From NCBI RefSeq assembly GCF_900119365.1, contig NZ_FPJO01000016.1:118639-182638 (forward strand): a stretch of 64,000 nucleotides of DNA, read 5' to 3'. A model generated the notes under the pieces. The model did not search any database and was not told the origin of the DNA. It worked only from the letters and a program-made list of their open reading frames with translations. This DNA comes from Streptomyces atratus (lineage in GTDB: Bacteria > Actinomycetota > Actinomycetes > Streptomycetales > Streptomycetaceae). The position numbers and the translations under genes are program-made. Shown here in pieces: positions 50,302-59,629 of this stretch. Numbering within the stretch: the first letter of the stretch is position 1; every line of letters starts with the position of its first letter.

Positions 50302-52245
50302 ATGCGCGGGGGAGCTGAAAAAGAGTCACCTTTGCTGGGCAGTGGAGCCACGCCGACGGAGCCGGACGACCCCCGGCGGATCGGCGCCTTCAGACTGCTC
50401 GGCATTCTGGGCACCGGCGGGATGGGGCGGGTCTATCTCGGTGCGTCGGCGGGGCGGTACGCGGCGGTCAAGCAGGTGCTGCCGGTGCTGGCCGCGGACA
50501 AGGACTTCCTGTCCCACTTCGGGCACGAGCTCGACAATCTCGCCAAGCTGCCGTCCGGGGTCAGTGCCCGGCTGCTGGCCAGTGACCGCACGGCGCAGCC
50601 GCCGTGGTTCGCCACGGAGTACATCCCCGGCATCACCCTGAGCGACGCGCTGCGCCTGAACGAGGGCCCGCTGCCCGCGGACAGCCTGTGGCGGCTGTTG
50701 CGCGACGGGGCGAGCGGGCTGCGTGCGGTGCACGCGGCCGGGATGGTGCACCGGGACCTGAAGCCCTCCAACGTCATGCTGACGCTCGACGGTGTGACCC
50801 TGATCGACTTCGGAGTGGCCCGGGCGGCCGACCAGTCCAGGGTGACCAGGACCGGGATGGTCATCGGGACGCCCGCCTACATGGCTCCCGAGCAGGCCAT
50901 GGCCGAGCGGGATCTGACCGGTGCGGCGGATGTGTTCGCACTGGCCGGTCTGCTGCTGTTCGCGGCGAACTGCCGCCCGCCGTTCGGCGACGGGTCGGGG
51001 CCGGGCCTGTTCTACCGCATCGTGCACACCGAACCCGACCTCGGGCGTCTGCCGGACCTCGATCCGGCCCTGACCGCCGTGGTCGAGTCCTGTCTCGCCA
51101 AGGACGCCGCGGACCGGCCGACGGCCGCCGAGCTCTTCGAGATCGCCGACGAACGGGTGCCCGCCGCGGTCACCGCGCCGTGGCCGCCGGTCGTCACGGA
51201 CCGGATCACCGAGCGGGCGGCGTTCGCGGCGAACCCGCCGCCGCCCGAGGAACCCGAACCGGAGCCGGCGGCGGAGCCCGTCCCCGCCGTGCCCTCCCTG
51301 CCGGACGTCGGGACGACCGGCGCCGTCCCCGAGAAGCCGCGCAGGCGCCGCCCGCGGGTGCTGTTCGTCGCGATCCCCGTCGTGGTGGCCGCGGGCACGA
51401 CGCTGACCCTGGCGCTCGGGCCGTACCAGATCGGCCGGTCCGGTGCGGACTCCGACACCGCGGCGCCGTCGTTCACCGCCGGGCCGTCCGGATCGGCGGC
51501 GGCCGGTGGTTCCTCGGGTCCCACGAAGTCGCCCTCCCACTCGCCCGGTTCCAAGCCCGGATCGGGCTCCGCCTCGCCGGACGGCTCCGCCGACAAGTCC
51601 AAGGGCGGGAAGGACGGGAAGGACGGGAAGGGCGGGGCCGACGGAGCCGGGAGCTCCGGTTCCGGCGGTTCCGACGGTGCCGGTGGTGCGGGCGGTGGCG
51701 GTGGTGGCGGTGGTTCCGACCCCTCGGGCGGCGGCTCAGGTTCGGGTTCCGGCTCGGGTTCCGGATCCGGCGGTTCCCAGTCCTCGGGCGGCTCCTCCGG
51801 TTCGAGCTCCGGCTCGGGCGGAGGACAGGTCCCGGCGCCCTCGGGGCAGTACTACCTCAAGAACGCGTCCAACAAGCGGTGCCTGGGCGAGTCCGCCTCC
51901 CCCTTCGGCGGCTCCATGCTCATGAACTCGGTGTGCGGCGAGCCGGCGCACAACGGGGCCACGCTCTACTACAAGTGGACGTACAAACCCATCTCCGACG
52001 GCAGGTTCAAGCTCGTCGGCCAGGGCACCGGCAACTGCCTCAGGCTGAACGGCCCCGCAGGGCTGTCGGCCGAGACCTGTAACTCCTCCGAGTCCCAGGT
52101 CTGGCGGATCGGGACCAAGACATCGAGCGGTCACACCCTGGTGAACGTCGCCGAGGGCGTCTGCCTCCAGATGTTCAGCAGCATCGGCTTCCAGTCGGTG
52201 GCGTGCAACCCCTCGGAGCCGGCGCAGCTGTGGCGCAACTCCTGA
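50302..52245 (+). CDS. Membrane Ser/Thr protein kinase with extracellular ricin-type lectin domain
   Basis: A 647-residue Hanks-type kinase. Kinase domain ~28-285: glycine loop LGTGGMGRVYLG, AVKQVL Lys, HRDLKPSNVML, DFGVARA and GTPAYMAPEQA. An Ala/Pro juxtamembrane segment follows, then a transmembrane helix (~354-374). Residues ~385-515 are a Ser/Gly/Asp-rich extracellular linker. Residues ~515-647 match the ricin B lectin pattern (YLKNASNKRCLGESAS, NCLRLNG, QVWRIG, GVCLQMF, AQLWRNS). Lectin binding may couple cell-surface glycans to cytoplasmic phosphorylation (inference). ATG 50302 lies in a short divergent-free promoter. Confidence 0.92.
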   Translation: MRGGAEKESPLLGSGATPTEPDDPRRIGAFRLLGILGTGGMGRVYLGASAGRYAAVKQVLPVLAADKDFLSHFGHELDNLAKLPSGVSARLLASDRTAQPPWFATEYIPGITLSDALRLNEGPLPADSLWRLLRDGASGLRAVHAAGMVHRDLKPSNVMLTLDGVTLIDFGVARAADQSRVTRTGMVIGTPAYMAPEQAMAERDLTGAADVFALAGLLLFAANCRPPFGDGSGPGLFYRIVHTEPDLGRLPDLDPALTAVVESCLAKDAADRPTAAELFEIADERVPAAVTAPWPPVVTDRITERAAFAANPPPPEEPEPEPAAEPVPAVPSLPDVGTTGAVPEKPRRRRPRVLFVAIPVVVAAGTTLTLALGPYQIGRSGADSDTAAPSFTAGPSGSAAAGGSSGPTKSPSHSPGSKPGSGSASPDGSADKSKGGKDGKDGKGGADGAGSSGSGGSDGAGGAGGGGGGGGSDPSGGGSGSGSGSGSGSGGSQSSGGSSGSSSGSGGGQVPAPSGQYYLKNASNKRCLGESASPFGGSMLMNSVCGEPAHNGATLYYKWTYKPISDGRFKLVGQGTGNCLRLNGPAGLSAETCNSSESQVWRIGTKTSSGHTLVNVAEGVCLQMFSSIGFQSVACNPSEPAQLWRNS

Positions 52246-52279
52246 CCGGCGCGCAGGGGTTGGGCCGCTGCGCGCCCCG

Positions 52280-53122
52280 GTGAGGGTCGCCGACCAGCGC
52301 CAGGACCTGATCGCCGGTTACGTCGACGCGCTGCCCGACGGTGCGGCGATGGACATCAAGTCGCTGGCCCGGAGCCAGCCGCTGTACGGACAGATGGCCG
52401 TCGGCAGCGCCTTACGGGCGCTGGGTGTGGCCGGTCATCTGCGGCATGTCCGGTGCCTGAGCGGCGAGAACGGCGGCCAGGTCCGTTGGGTCACCCGCAC
52501 CTTCTGGTCCCGCACCGCCCGCGACAACGAGTGGTGGAACGCCTTCCTGACTGCCGAGGAGCGCCGCCCCGCACCACAGGAGGCCGCAGAGGCTACAGAA
52601 GCCGCAGCGACCTCCGCGCCCGAAGCACCCGTATCCCTGCCCGTACCGGCGCAGCCGCTCGTAACGACAGTGCCGCAGCAACGCACCGCAGAGCCGGAGC
52701 CGGTGCCGGAGCCGGTGTCGGTGTCGGTGTCGGTGTCGCAGGCGACCGAGGGGCGTCCCTCTCCCGCCTTCCGGGCCCTGGCCCGGCTCGGCCGCACCGA
52801 CTCCCGCCTGGCCCTCTCGGCGGCGGACTGCGCGGCACTGGAACAGATGGCCGCCGAGTGGTTCGCGCGTGGCGTGGACGCCGACTACCTGACGCACGCG
52901 CTGACCGCCGGGCTCCCCACGTCCGTCGACTCGCCCTTCGGTTTCGTCCGCCGCCGCCTCCGCGACAAGCTCCCGCCCCGCCTGCCCGCCGCAGCCCCGG
53001 TCGCGCCGGGAACTCCCGTACGCCGTCTGATGGTCGAGTGCACCGAATGCGGCGCCCCGGGCAGGCCCGAAGCGTTCCGCGACGGCCTCTGCCGCCCCTG
53101 CCGCGAACCCGACCCGGCCTGA
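52280..53122 (+). CDS. Winged-helix/zinc-finger protein with TTA codon
   Basis: A 280-residue protein from GTG 52280. The N-terminal ~95 residues (IKSLARSQPLYGQMAVGSAL, RALGVAGHLRHV) look like a winged helix. An acidic Pro-rich and (VS)n linker follows (~130-155), then a helical domain (LARLGRTDSRLALSAADCAAL) and a C-terminal zinc finger CTECGAPG...CRPC. Similar Streptomyces proteins are often named MarR-like or hypothetical. Codon 45 is TTA (52412-52414), so full expression should need bldA tRNA. It lies 34 bases after the kinase gene and may be co-transcribed with it. Confidence 0.8.
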   Translation: MRVADQRQDLIAGYVDALPDGAAMDIKSLARSQPLYGQMAVGSALRALGVAGHLRHVRCLSGENGGQVRWVTRTFWSRTARDNEWWNAFLTAEERRPAPQEAAEATEAAATSAPEAPVSLPVPAQPLVTTVPQQRTAEPEPVPEPVSVSVSVSQATEGRPSPAFRALARLGRTDSRLALSAADCAALEQMAAEWFARGVDADYLTHALTAGLPTSVDSPFGFVRRRLRDKLPPRLPAAAPVAPGTPVRRLMVECTECGAPGRPEAFRDGLCRPCREPDPA

Positions 53123-53188
53123 CCCGCTGCGGCGGCGGCGCCCCCTGCCGAGCGGCGGAACGTGTCGAACACCCACCAAAGTGTCACG

Positions 53189-53254
53189 TCCTCCTCCACC
53201 GCTTTCGCCACGTTCGTGGCAGGCGTCAAGGACGGAGGGTTCGGCGCGGCCTGA
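53189..53254 (+). pseudogene. DUF397 C-terminal remnant
   Basis: Codons before the TGA at 53252-53254 read SSTAFATFVAGVKDGGFGAA, the conserved C-terminal motif of DUF397 (FVAGVKDGxF). The upstream part, about 40 residues with the WxxSS..CVEV motif, is absent. It is a relic of a BldB-like gene after the zinc-finger gene. Confidence 0.6.
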
Positions 53255-53288
53255 CCGCACCCCGTTGCGGCGACGACAGCCCCGCACA

Positions 53289-53340
53289 ACGACGACAGCC
53301 CCGCGCATCCCAGATCCGGAGTGTGCGGGGCTGTCGTCGT
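53289..53340. terminator. Bidirectional 16-bp stem terminator
   Basis: Arms ACGACGACAGCCCCGC (53289-53304) and the exact complement (53325-53340). It lies between the kinase-side genes and the convergent permease gene. A partial extra copy of the left arm occurs just upstream (53272-53285). Confidence 0.85.
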
Positions 53341-53383
53341 GCTGCCTGCCGACAGGGCGCCGTGGAGCGTGCGAGGGCCGGGC

Positions 53384-55000
53384 TCAACGGCGTGTCAGTG
53401 GGGCGCCCGCCAGGATCCGGGGCTCTTCGCTCTGGTAGAGACGGCGTGCCGCGGGGGCGGTGTGGCGGGGGAGGACCGTGCCCAGCCAGCCCGCCAGGAA
53501 TCCGGCCGGGATGGAGACGAGCCCGGTGGTGGTGAACGGGAACCAGTTGAAGTCGTGGTCGGGGAAGACCGAGGAGGGGGAGCCGGAGACCAGGTTGGTG
53601 CCGGTGATCAGCACCAGGGTGGTGAGGGTGCCGACGATGAGGGTGCAGAGCAGTCCGGTGCGGGTGAAGCGCCGCCAGAACATGCTGTAGAGGAGCGCCG
53701 GGGCGAGCGCGGACGCGCCGACGCAGAACGAGAGCGTCGCCAGCGCCTGCACGTTCCAGTGCCTGGCCACGACGGCGAGAACGGTGGCGAGCAGTCCGAC
53801 GACGATTGCCGAGATCTGTGCCGTACGCATCTCGGACAGGCCGGCCAGCGGCTTGCGGTCGGGGTCGCGCACCCCGTGCAGGCCGTGCGCGAAGAGGTCG
53901 TGGGCGAGGGAGTTGGCGCAGGACAGGATCATCCCGGCGACCGAGGCGAGCAGGGTGAGGAAGATCGCCGTCGTCATCGTGGTGATGATCAGGGCCCCCA
54001 TCTGCGTACCGTTCGCGACCTCTCCGCTGATCTGGAGGATCGCGCTGTTCCCGGACGCCCCGGCACCGGTGATGACGTCGTGGCCGACGAGGGCCCCCGC
54101 GCCGAAGCCGATCACGACGAGCAGCAGGCAGATCGCGGCGACCACCCCGACCGCCCAGGACATCGAGCGCCGGACGGTCTGTGTGGAGCGGGCACTCGAC
54201 ATCCGCGTGGCGACATGAGGCAGGCAGGCGGCGCCGAGCACCACGGTCAGTTCGGAGCTGACCATGTCCAGTCCGCTGCCGTCGAACTGGAGCCCCGAGC
54301 GCAGGTACGCGGCCCCCGCGCCGCTGCTCTGCCGGGCGGCCGAGAGCAGCGAGTCGGTGTTCCAGTCGAACCGGTTCATGATCAGTACGGCGATGGTGAA
54401 GGCGGCCACGAAGAGGACCACGGTCTTCACGATCTGGATCAGCGAGGTGCCCTTCATCCCGCCGATGGCCGCGTAGCCGATCATCAGGATGCCGAGCCCG
54501 ATGATGGCGCCGGTGCGGAAACCCGAGGTGTCGAAGCCGAGGATGAAGGCGAGCAGATCGCCGCTGCTGGCGAGCTGGACGACCATCATCGGGACGAGCG
54601 CGGCGAGGGTGGCCGCGCAGGCGGTGATGCGGACCGCGCGGCCGGGGGCGCGGCGCACCAGAAGGTCGCCCATGGTGAACCCGCCCGCGTTGCGCAGCGG
54701 TTCGGCGAGCAGGAACATCAGCAGGACGAGCGAGAGGGTGATGCTCAGCGCGAGGATCATCCCGTCGTAGCCGGTGAGGGCGATGATGCCGGTGGTGCCG
54801 AGCACCGTGGCCGCGGAGAGGTAGTCGCCCGCGAGGGCGAGGCCGTTCTGCAGGGGCGAGAGCGAGCGGGAGCCGATGTAGAACTCCTCGAGGTCGTCGC
54901 GGTCCGGGCCGGTCATCACGCAGAGCAGCAGCGCCACGGTGCCCACGGCGAGGAAGGCCACCAGGGACATCGACTGGGCGGAGTTGTTGAATCCGTTCAC
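53384..55000 (-). CDS. Cation/acetate symporter (ActP-like, SSS family)
   Basis: A 538-residue sodium:solute symporter with 13 or so transmembrane helices. Family motifs: FYIGSRSLSPLQNGLALAGDYLSA, TMGDLLVRRAPGRAVR, AYAAIGGMKGTSLIQIVK-type segment (YAAIGGMKGTSLIQ), and CLPHVATRMSSARSTQTVRRS. These match monocarboxylate permeases MctC/ActP that import acetate, propionate or pyruvate. The GTG at 55000 overlaps the stop of the DUF485 gene (GTGA). The longer upstream frame is out of family. The DUF485/ActP pairing is conserved in bacteria. Confidence 0.93.
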   Translation of the reverse strand: MNGFNNSAQSMSLVAFLAVGTVALLLCVMTGPDRDDLEEFYIGSRSLSPLQNGLALAGDYLSAATVLGTTGIIALTGYDGMILALSITLSLVLLMFLLAEPLRNAGGFTMGDLLVRRAPGRAVRITACAATLAALVPMMVVQLASSGDLLAFILGFDTSGFRTGAIIGLGILMIGYAAIGGMKGTSLIQIVKTVVLFVAAFTIAVLIMNRFDWNTDSLLSAARQSSGAGAAYLRSGLQFDGSGLDMVSSELTVVLGAACLPHVATRMSSARSTQTVRRSMSWAVGVVAAICLLLVVIGFGAGALVGHDVITGAGASGNSAILQISGEVANGTQMGALIITTMTTAIFLTLLASVAGMILSCANSLAHDLFAHGLHGVRDPDRKPLAGLSEMRTAQISAIVVGLLATVLAVVARHWNVQALATLSFCVGASALAPALLYSMFWRRFTRTGLLCTLIVGTLTTLVLITGTNLVSGSPSSVFPDHDFNWFPFTTTGLVSIPAGFLAGWLGTVLPRHTAPAARRLYQSEEPRILAGAPLTRR

Positions 55001-55401
55001 CGGGCCGCTCCCGCTCTTCGGATCCGGGCGGCGAGCGGGTCGACCGTGCGCCGCGCGGTCCGCTCGTACACGGCGATCGCGACCAGGGTCACGGGGAGCT
55101 GGCAGAGCCCCAGCACCAGGCCGACGTTGAGACCGCCGAACAGCTGGGTGTCCAGCAGTTCCTTGGCGAATCCGGAGAGCAGCAGGAAGACCACGAAGTA
55201 GCCGAGCGCGGTCAGGGCCGCGATGCGCCGCAGCAGCCGGTACGCGGTGCGCAGCCGGCGCAGATCGCTGTGGCGGCCGGGCGCGGGCGCGGGGACGCCG
55301 GCCGGGTCCGGCGGCGGGTCGGGCGGTGTCCGTTCCGAACTCTGCCAGGGGAGCAGATAGTCGGGGTGGTGGGGGGACGGGGGCGGGTTTCCGTGCGACA
55401 T
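54997..55401 (-). CDS. DUF485 membrane protein (YjcH-like)
   Basis: A 134-residue protein. The N-terminal ~50 residues are Pro/His-rich and cytoplasmic (MSHGNPPPSPHHPDY). The DUF485 domain (~55-125) has two transmembrane helices (ALGYFVVFLLLSGFA; LVLGLCQLPVTLVAIAVYER) around the LDTQLFGGLNVG turn. It accompanies acetate permeases and probably supports their assembly. The ATG at 55401 follows AAGGAGC. It is the first gene of the operon. Confidence 0.9.
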   Translation of the reverse strand: MSHGNPPPSPHHPDYLLPWQSSERTPPDPPPDPAGVPAPAPGRHSDLRRLRTAYRLLRRIAALTALGYFVVFLLLSGFAKELLDTQLFGGLNVGLVLGLCQLPVTLVAIAVYERTARRTVDPLAARIRRAGAAR

Positions 55402-55481
55402 CGGTGTGCTGCTCCTTGCGTGGCTCGGGTCCTGGTCTGGACGGCAAGGCAGGAGTGCGGGTGCGGTCGGAAGCGCGAACA

Positions 55482-55535
55482 TTACTCGTGGGTAAGGCAG
55501 TTGGGGAGAGGGTTGCTTGAATTACCCACGGTAAT
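55482..55535. promoter_or_regulatory. Two TTACC...GGTAA-type palindromes upstream of the acetate permease operon
   Basis: TTACTCGTGGGTAA (55482-55495) and ATTACC-CAC-GGTAAT (55521-55535, perfect arms) lie 81-134 bases upstream of the DUF485 start. They share TTAC and GTAA half sites at similar spacing. Two operator-like sites for one regulator are a reasonable reading. The remaining part of the 534-base gap to the ABC transporter gene (55536-55935) is C/G-rich with a CGTACGTACG palindrome at 55886-55895 and shows no gene. Confidence 0.45.
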
Positions 55536-55935
55536 GGCTCAGTTGTGTGAGGCCCGTGAATGGGAAGTGACCGGCGGGCGTGGAGCGGTCTCCGGGAGAT
55601 GACCGTGCGGCGACGGCCACTGCACCCTTGGGTCCAGCCCCTGATACCGGCCTCCACCCAGGGGCCGAGACCCTTAGGGGGAGCTCCTTACTTCTGGCCA
55701 GGGGTGCTTCCTCCCGGCGGAGGACGTGGCGGCGGGGGCCCGTTCCTTACCGTATTCCTACACCGCGAAAAGCGGCTGAATCCCACCGGGGACGCGGTCG
55801 GACGCAGGGGCGGGGGTGGGGGAAACCCCACCAGGAAACTGCGCCGGGCACCAGTGCACAGGACCCGCTCCCGACACCAGACTTCCGTACGTACGCCGAC
55901 ACATTCCAAGAACTGACCGACATAGGAGATAAACC

Positions 55936-56775
55936 GTGACAACGGCTGTGACCATTCCCGGGCACGGGGGCGAAGGGGAAGGCGCGGCGCGTAGCGCCTC
56001 GATGCGGGGCGGTGGTCGGGCGGCGGGCGGGCGTACGGCCGTGGCTGCGCGAGCGCGGCAGATCGTCAAGGCGTACGGGGCCGGGGAGACCCGGGTCGTC
56101 GCGCTCGACCATGTCGATGTGGACATCGCCCGCGGGCAGTTCACGGCGATCATGGGCCCGTCCGGCTCCGGCAAGTCGACCCTGATGCACTGCCTGGCCG
56201 GCCTGGACACCGTGAGCTCGGGGCAGATCTTCCTCGACGAGACCGAGATCACCGGGCTCAAGGACAAGAAGCTCACCCAGTTCCGCCGGGACCGGATCGG
56301 CTTCATCTTCCAGGCCTTCAACCTGCTCCCCACGCTCAACGCGCTGGAGAACATCACGCTGCCGATGGACATCGCGGGCCGCAGGCCCGACGCCGCCTGG
56401 CTGCGGCAGGTCGTGGAGACCGTCGGTCTCGCCGAGCGGCTGAAGCACCGGCCCACCGAGCTCTCCGGCGGCCAGCAGCAGCGCGTCGCGGTGGCCCGGG
56501 CGCTCGCCGCCCGGCCGGAGATCATCTTCGGCGACGAGCCCACCGGGAACCTGGACTCGCGGGCCGGCGCCGAGGTGCTGAGCTTCCTGCGCAGGTCGGT
56601 CGACGAGCTGGGCCAGACCATCGTCATGGTCACCCACGACCCGGTCGCCGCCTCCTACGCCGACCGGGTGCTGTACCTCGCCGACGGGCGCATCGTCGAC
56701 GAGATGCACAATCCCACGGCCGACCAGGTCCTCGACCGGATGAAGGACTTCGACTCGCGCGGGCGGACGTCATGA
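55936..56775 (+). CDS. ABC transporter ATP-binding protein (MacB/LolD type)
   Basis: A 279-residue ATPase with an atypical 40-residue Gly/Arg-rich N-terminal extension before the ABC core: Walker A GPSGSGKSTLMHCLAG (~75-90), Q-loop FIFQAFNLLPTLNALEN, signature LSGGQQQRVAVARALAA, Walker B IIFGDEPTGNLDS, VMVTHDPVAAS. GTG 55936 has AGGAG 7 bases upstream. Its stop overlaps the permease start (ATGA). It powers the FtsX-type permease partner for export or envelope remodelling. Confidence 0.95.
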   Translation: MTTAVTIPGHGGEGEGAARSASMRGGGRAAGGRTAVAARARQIVKAYGAGETRVVALDHVDVDIARGQFTAIMGPSGSGKSTLMHCLAGLDTVSSGQIFLDETEITGLKDKKLTQFRRDRIGFIFQAFNLLPTLNALENITLPMDIAGRRPDAAWLRQVVETVGLAERLKHRPTELSGGQQQRVAVARALAARPEIIFGDEPTGNLDSRAGAEVLSFLRRSVDELGQTIVMVTHDPVAASYADRVLYLADGRIVDEMHNPTADQVLDRMKDFDSRGRTS

Positions 56776-59357
56776 CCGTCTGGAAGACATCGAGGCGGAA
56801 CTTCTTCGCCCACAAGGGACGCATGGCGCTCTCCGCCGTCGCGGTCCTGCTGTCGGTGGCGTTCGTGTGCGGCACGCTCGTCTTCACCGACACCATGAAC
56901 ACCACGTTCGACAAGCTCTTCGCCGCGACCGCGGCCGATGTCACGGTCGTCCCGAAGGCGCCCGAGAAGGACGACCGGCTCCCGGGCAACGGCAAGCCCG
57001 TCACGGTCCCCGCGTCCGCCGTCGGGCGGGCCGCGGAGGCCACCGGCGCGAAGGCGGCCGAGGGCGTCGTCTCCAGCGCGTCCGTCACCGTCGTCGACCG
57101 CCACGACAAGAACATGGGCTCGACCTCGGGCGGCCCGACGATAGCGGGCAACTGGACCAGGAACGCGCTGCGTTCGATGGAGCTCTCCTCCGGTCACGCG
57201 CCGCGCGGCCCGACCGAGGTGATGGTCGACGCCGACACCGCCGACAAGCACCACCTGAAGCTCGGCGACGAACTGCGCACCATCACCGCCAATGGCGACA
57301 TCGAGGCGCGGATCAGCGGCATCGCCACCTTCAAGGTCACCAACCCCGGTGCCGCGGTCGTCTACTTCGACACCGCCACCGCGCAGACCAAGCTGCTCGG
57401 CGGGCCCGATGTCTTCAGCGCGGTCTCCGTCACCGCCGAAGCGGGCGTGTCCGACGAGCAGTTGAAGAAGAACGTCGCCACGGCACTGGGCGACACCTCC
57501 GCGTACGAGCTCCGGACGCAGGAGGAGTCGGCGGCGTCCAGCAAGGACTCGATGGGTTCCTTCCTCGATGTCATGAAGTACGCGATGCTCGGCTTCGCCG
57601 GGATCGCCCTCCTCGTCGGCATCTTCCTGATCGTCAACACCTTCTCGATGCTGGTCGCCCAGCGCACCCGTGAGATCGGCCTGATGCGGGCCATCGGCTC
57701 CAGCCGCAAGCAGGTCAACCGGTCCGTACTGATCGAGGCGCTGTTCCTCGGCGTCGTCGGCTCGCTCCTCGGCGTGGGCGCGGGCGTCGGTCTCGCCGTC
57801 GGCCTGATGAAGCTCATGGGCGCCATGGGCATGGAGCTCTCCACCGAGGACCTCACCGTCGCCTGGACGACCCCCGTGGTCGGTCTCGTGCTCGGCATCG
57901 TCGTCACCGTCGTCGCCGCGTACCTTCCGGCCCGCCGGGCCGGGAAGGTCTCCCCGATGGCCGCCCTGCGCGATGCCGGAACCCCGGCGGACGGCCGCGC
58001 GGGCCGGGTCCGAGCCGCGATCGGCCTGGTCCTCACGCTCGCCGGCGGCGCCGCGCTGCTCGCCGCGACCAGGGCCGACAAGGCGAGCGAGGGCTCGCCC
58101 CTTCTCGGCGCGGGCGTACTTTTCACCCTGATCGGCTTCATCGCGATCGGCCCGCTGCTGGCGAGCTTCGTGGTCCGGGTGCTGAGCGCGGTGATGCTGC
58201 GGATGTTCGGCCCCGTGGGACGGCTCGCCGAACGCAACGCGCTGCGCAACCCGCGCCGCACCGGAGCCACCGGCGCGGCCCTGATGGTCGGTCTCGCCCT
58301 GGTCGCCTGCCTCTCGGTCGTCGGCTCCTCCATGGTCGCCTCGGCCACCGAGGAACTCGACAAGTCCGTCGGCGCGGACTTCATCGTCCAGCCGGCCGGT
58401 GGCGACGGCGCGCTCATCGTCGACCAGGCCGCGAAGGCCCTGAAGACCGTGCCGGACATCGAGCACCTCACCGAGTACAAGGTCGTGGGCGCCCGGCTGA
58501 CCGCCCCCGACGGCACCACCGAGAACGAGGGCCTGGTCGCCGCCGACCCCACGTACAAGGACGACGTCCGCCGCGAGACGGTCTCCGGCGAGCTGGCCGC
58601 CGCGTACGGCAAGGACGCCATGTCGGTCGGCGAGACGTACGCCACCAAGCACCGCGTCAAGGTCGGCGACCGGATGACCGTCGCCTTCGAGGGCGGCGAG
58701 ACCGCGAAGCTGAAGGTCGCCGCGATCACCTCGGACGACGTGAACATCGACAAGGGCGCGATGTACGTCAACATCACGACCGCCGCGCGGTACGTTCCCG
58801 CCGACACCCTGCCGCAGAACATGATCATGTTCGCGAAGGCCACGGACGGCAAGGAGAAGGAGGCGTACGCCGCCCTCAAGAGCGCCCTGGCCAAGTACCC
58901 GCAGTACGAGGTCAAGAACCAGGCCGACTTCAAGGAGCAGCTCCAGGACCAGATCGGCCGGCTCCTGAACATCGTCTACGGCCTGCTGGCACTCGCGATC
59001 ATCGTCGCCGTCCTCGGCGTGGTGAACACCCTGGCCCTGTCGGTGGTCGAGCGGACCCGCGAGATCGGCCTGATGCGCGCCATCGGCCTCTCCCGCCGCC
59101 AGCTGCGCCGGATGATCCGCCTGGAGTCGGTGGTCATCGCGGTCTTCGGAGCCCTGCTCGGCCTCGGCCTGGGCATGGGCTGGGGCACCGCGGCCCAGAA
59201 GCTGCTGGCCCTGGAGGGCCTCGGCGTCCTGGAGATCCCGTGGCCGACGATCCTCACGGTCTTCGTCGCCTCGGCCTTCGTGGGCCTGTTCGCCGCACTG
59301 GTCCCGGCGTTCCGGGCGGGCAGGATGAACGTCCTGAACGCGATCGCCACGGATTAG
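56772..59357 (+). CDS. FtsX-like ABC transporter permease
   Basis: An 861-residue permease. N-terminal helix ~17-38 leads to an extracytoplasmic MacB-type periplasmic domain (~45-255). The first FtsX core follows with three helices (~270-400; MLVAQRTREIGLMRAIGSSRKQVNRSVLIEA includes the coupling segment), more helices (~420-485), a second extracytoplasmic domain (~500-720) and a second FtsX core (~735-855; ERTREIGLMRAIGLSRRQLRRMI). The tandem arrangement is typical for Gram-positive exporters of lipids, peptides or antibiotics. Substrate unknown. A strong terminator follows. Confidence 0.94.
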   Translation: MTVWKTSRRNFFAHKGRMALSAVAVLLSVAFVCGTLVFTDTMNTTFDKLFAATAADVTVVPKAPEKDDRLPGNGKPVTVPASAVGRAAEATGAKAAEGVVSSASVTVVDRHDKNMGSTSGGPTIAGNWTRNALRSMELSSGHAPRGPTEVMVDADTADKHHLKLGDELRTITANGDIEARISGIATFKVTNPGAAVVYFDTATAQTKLLGGPDVFSAVSVTAEAGVSDEQLKKNVATALGDTSAYELRTQEESAASSKDSMGSFLDVMKYAMLGFAGIALLVGIFLIVNTFSMLVAQRTREIGLMRAIGSSRKQVNRSVLIEALFLGVVGSLLGVGAGVGLAVGLMKLMGAMGMELSTEDLTVAWTTPVVGLVLGIVVTVVAAYLPARRAGKVSPMAALRDAGTPADGRAGRVRAAIGLVLTLAGGAALLAATRADKASEGSPLLGAGVLFTLIGFIAIGPLLASFVVRVLSAVMLRMFGPVGRLAERNALRNPRRTGATGAALMVGLALVACLSVVGSSMVASATEELDKSVGADFIVQPAGGDGALIVDQAAKALKTVPDIEHLTEYKVVGARLTAPDGTTENEGLVAADPTYKDDVRRETVSGELAAAYGKDAMSVGETYATKHRVKVGDRMTVAFEGGETAKLKVAAITSDDVNIDKGAMYVNITTAARYVPADTLPQNMIMFAKATDGKEKEAYAALKSALAKYPQYEVKNQADFKEQLQDQIGRLLNIVYGLLALAIIVAVLGVVNTLALSVVERTREIGLMRAIGLSRRQLRRMIRLESVVIAVFGALLGLGLGMGWGTAAQKLLALEGLGVLEIPWPTILTVFVASAFVGLFAALVPAFRAGRMNVLNAIATD

Positions 59358-59387
59358 CGCGGGCGACGGCCGACGTAGGATGACCTG

Positions 59388-59429
59388 ATCCGGCCCCGGG
59401 GTGTTCCTCCAAACACCCCGGGGCCGGAT
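59388..59429 (+). terminator. 18-bp stem terminator after the ABC exporter
   Basis: Arms 59388-59405 and 59412-59429 are perfectly complementary with loop CCTCCA. It lies 31 bases after the permease stop. The rest of the 272-base gap holds the mfd promoter and a 14-base direct repeat (TTCGCGTTGCCCTG, 59541-59554; variant at 59565-59578). Confidence 0.9.
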
Positions 59430-59629
59430 TCGCGCGTCCGGGACGCGCTCCGGGACACCCCGCCGGGCCGGATTGCGGGCGCGGCTGTCACACCGGAGTC
59501 GTACGCTGGGAACCCCCGACCCGTGCGACGTGTCGGGCGCTTCGCGTTGCCCTGCGCGTTGCTCTTCGTGTTGCCCTGGCAGCAGCCGGCTGCCGGACCT
59601 CGCCCTCGTTACCCGGACGGAAGCGCTTC

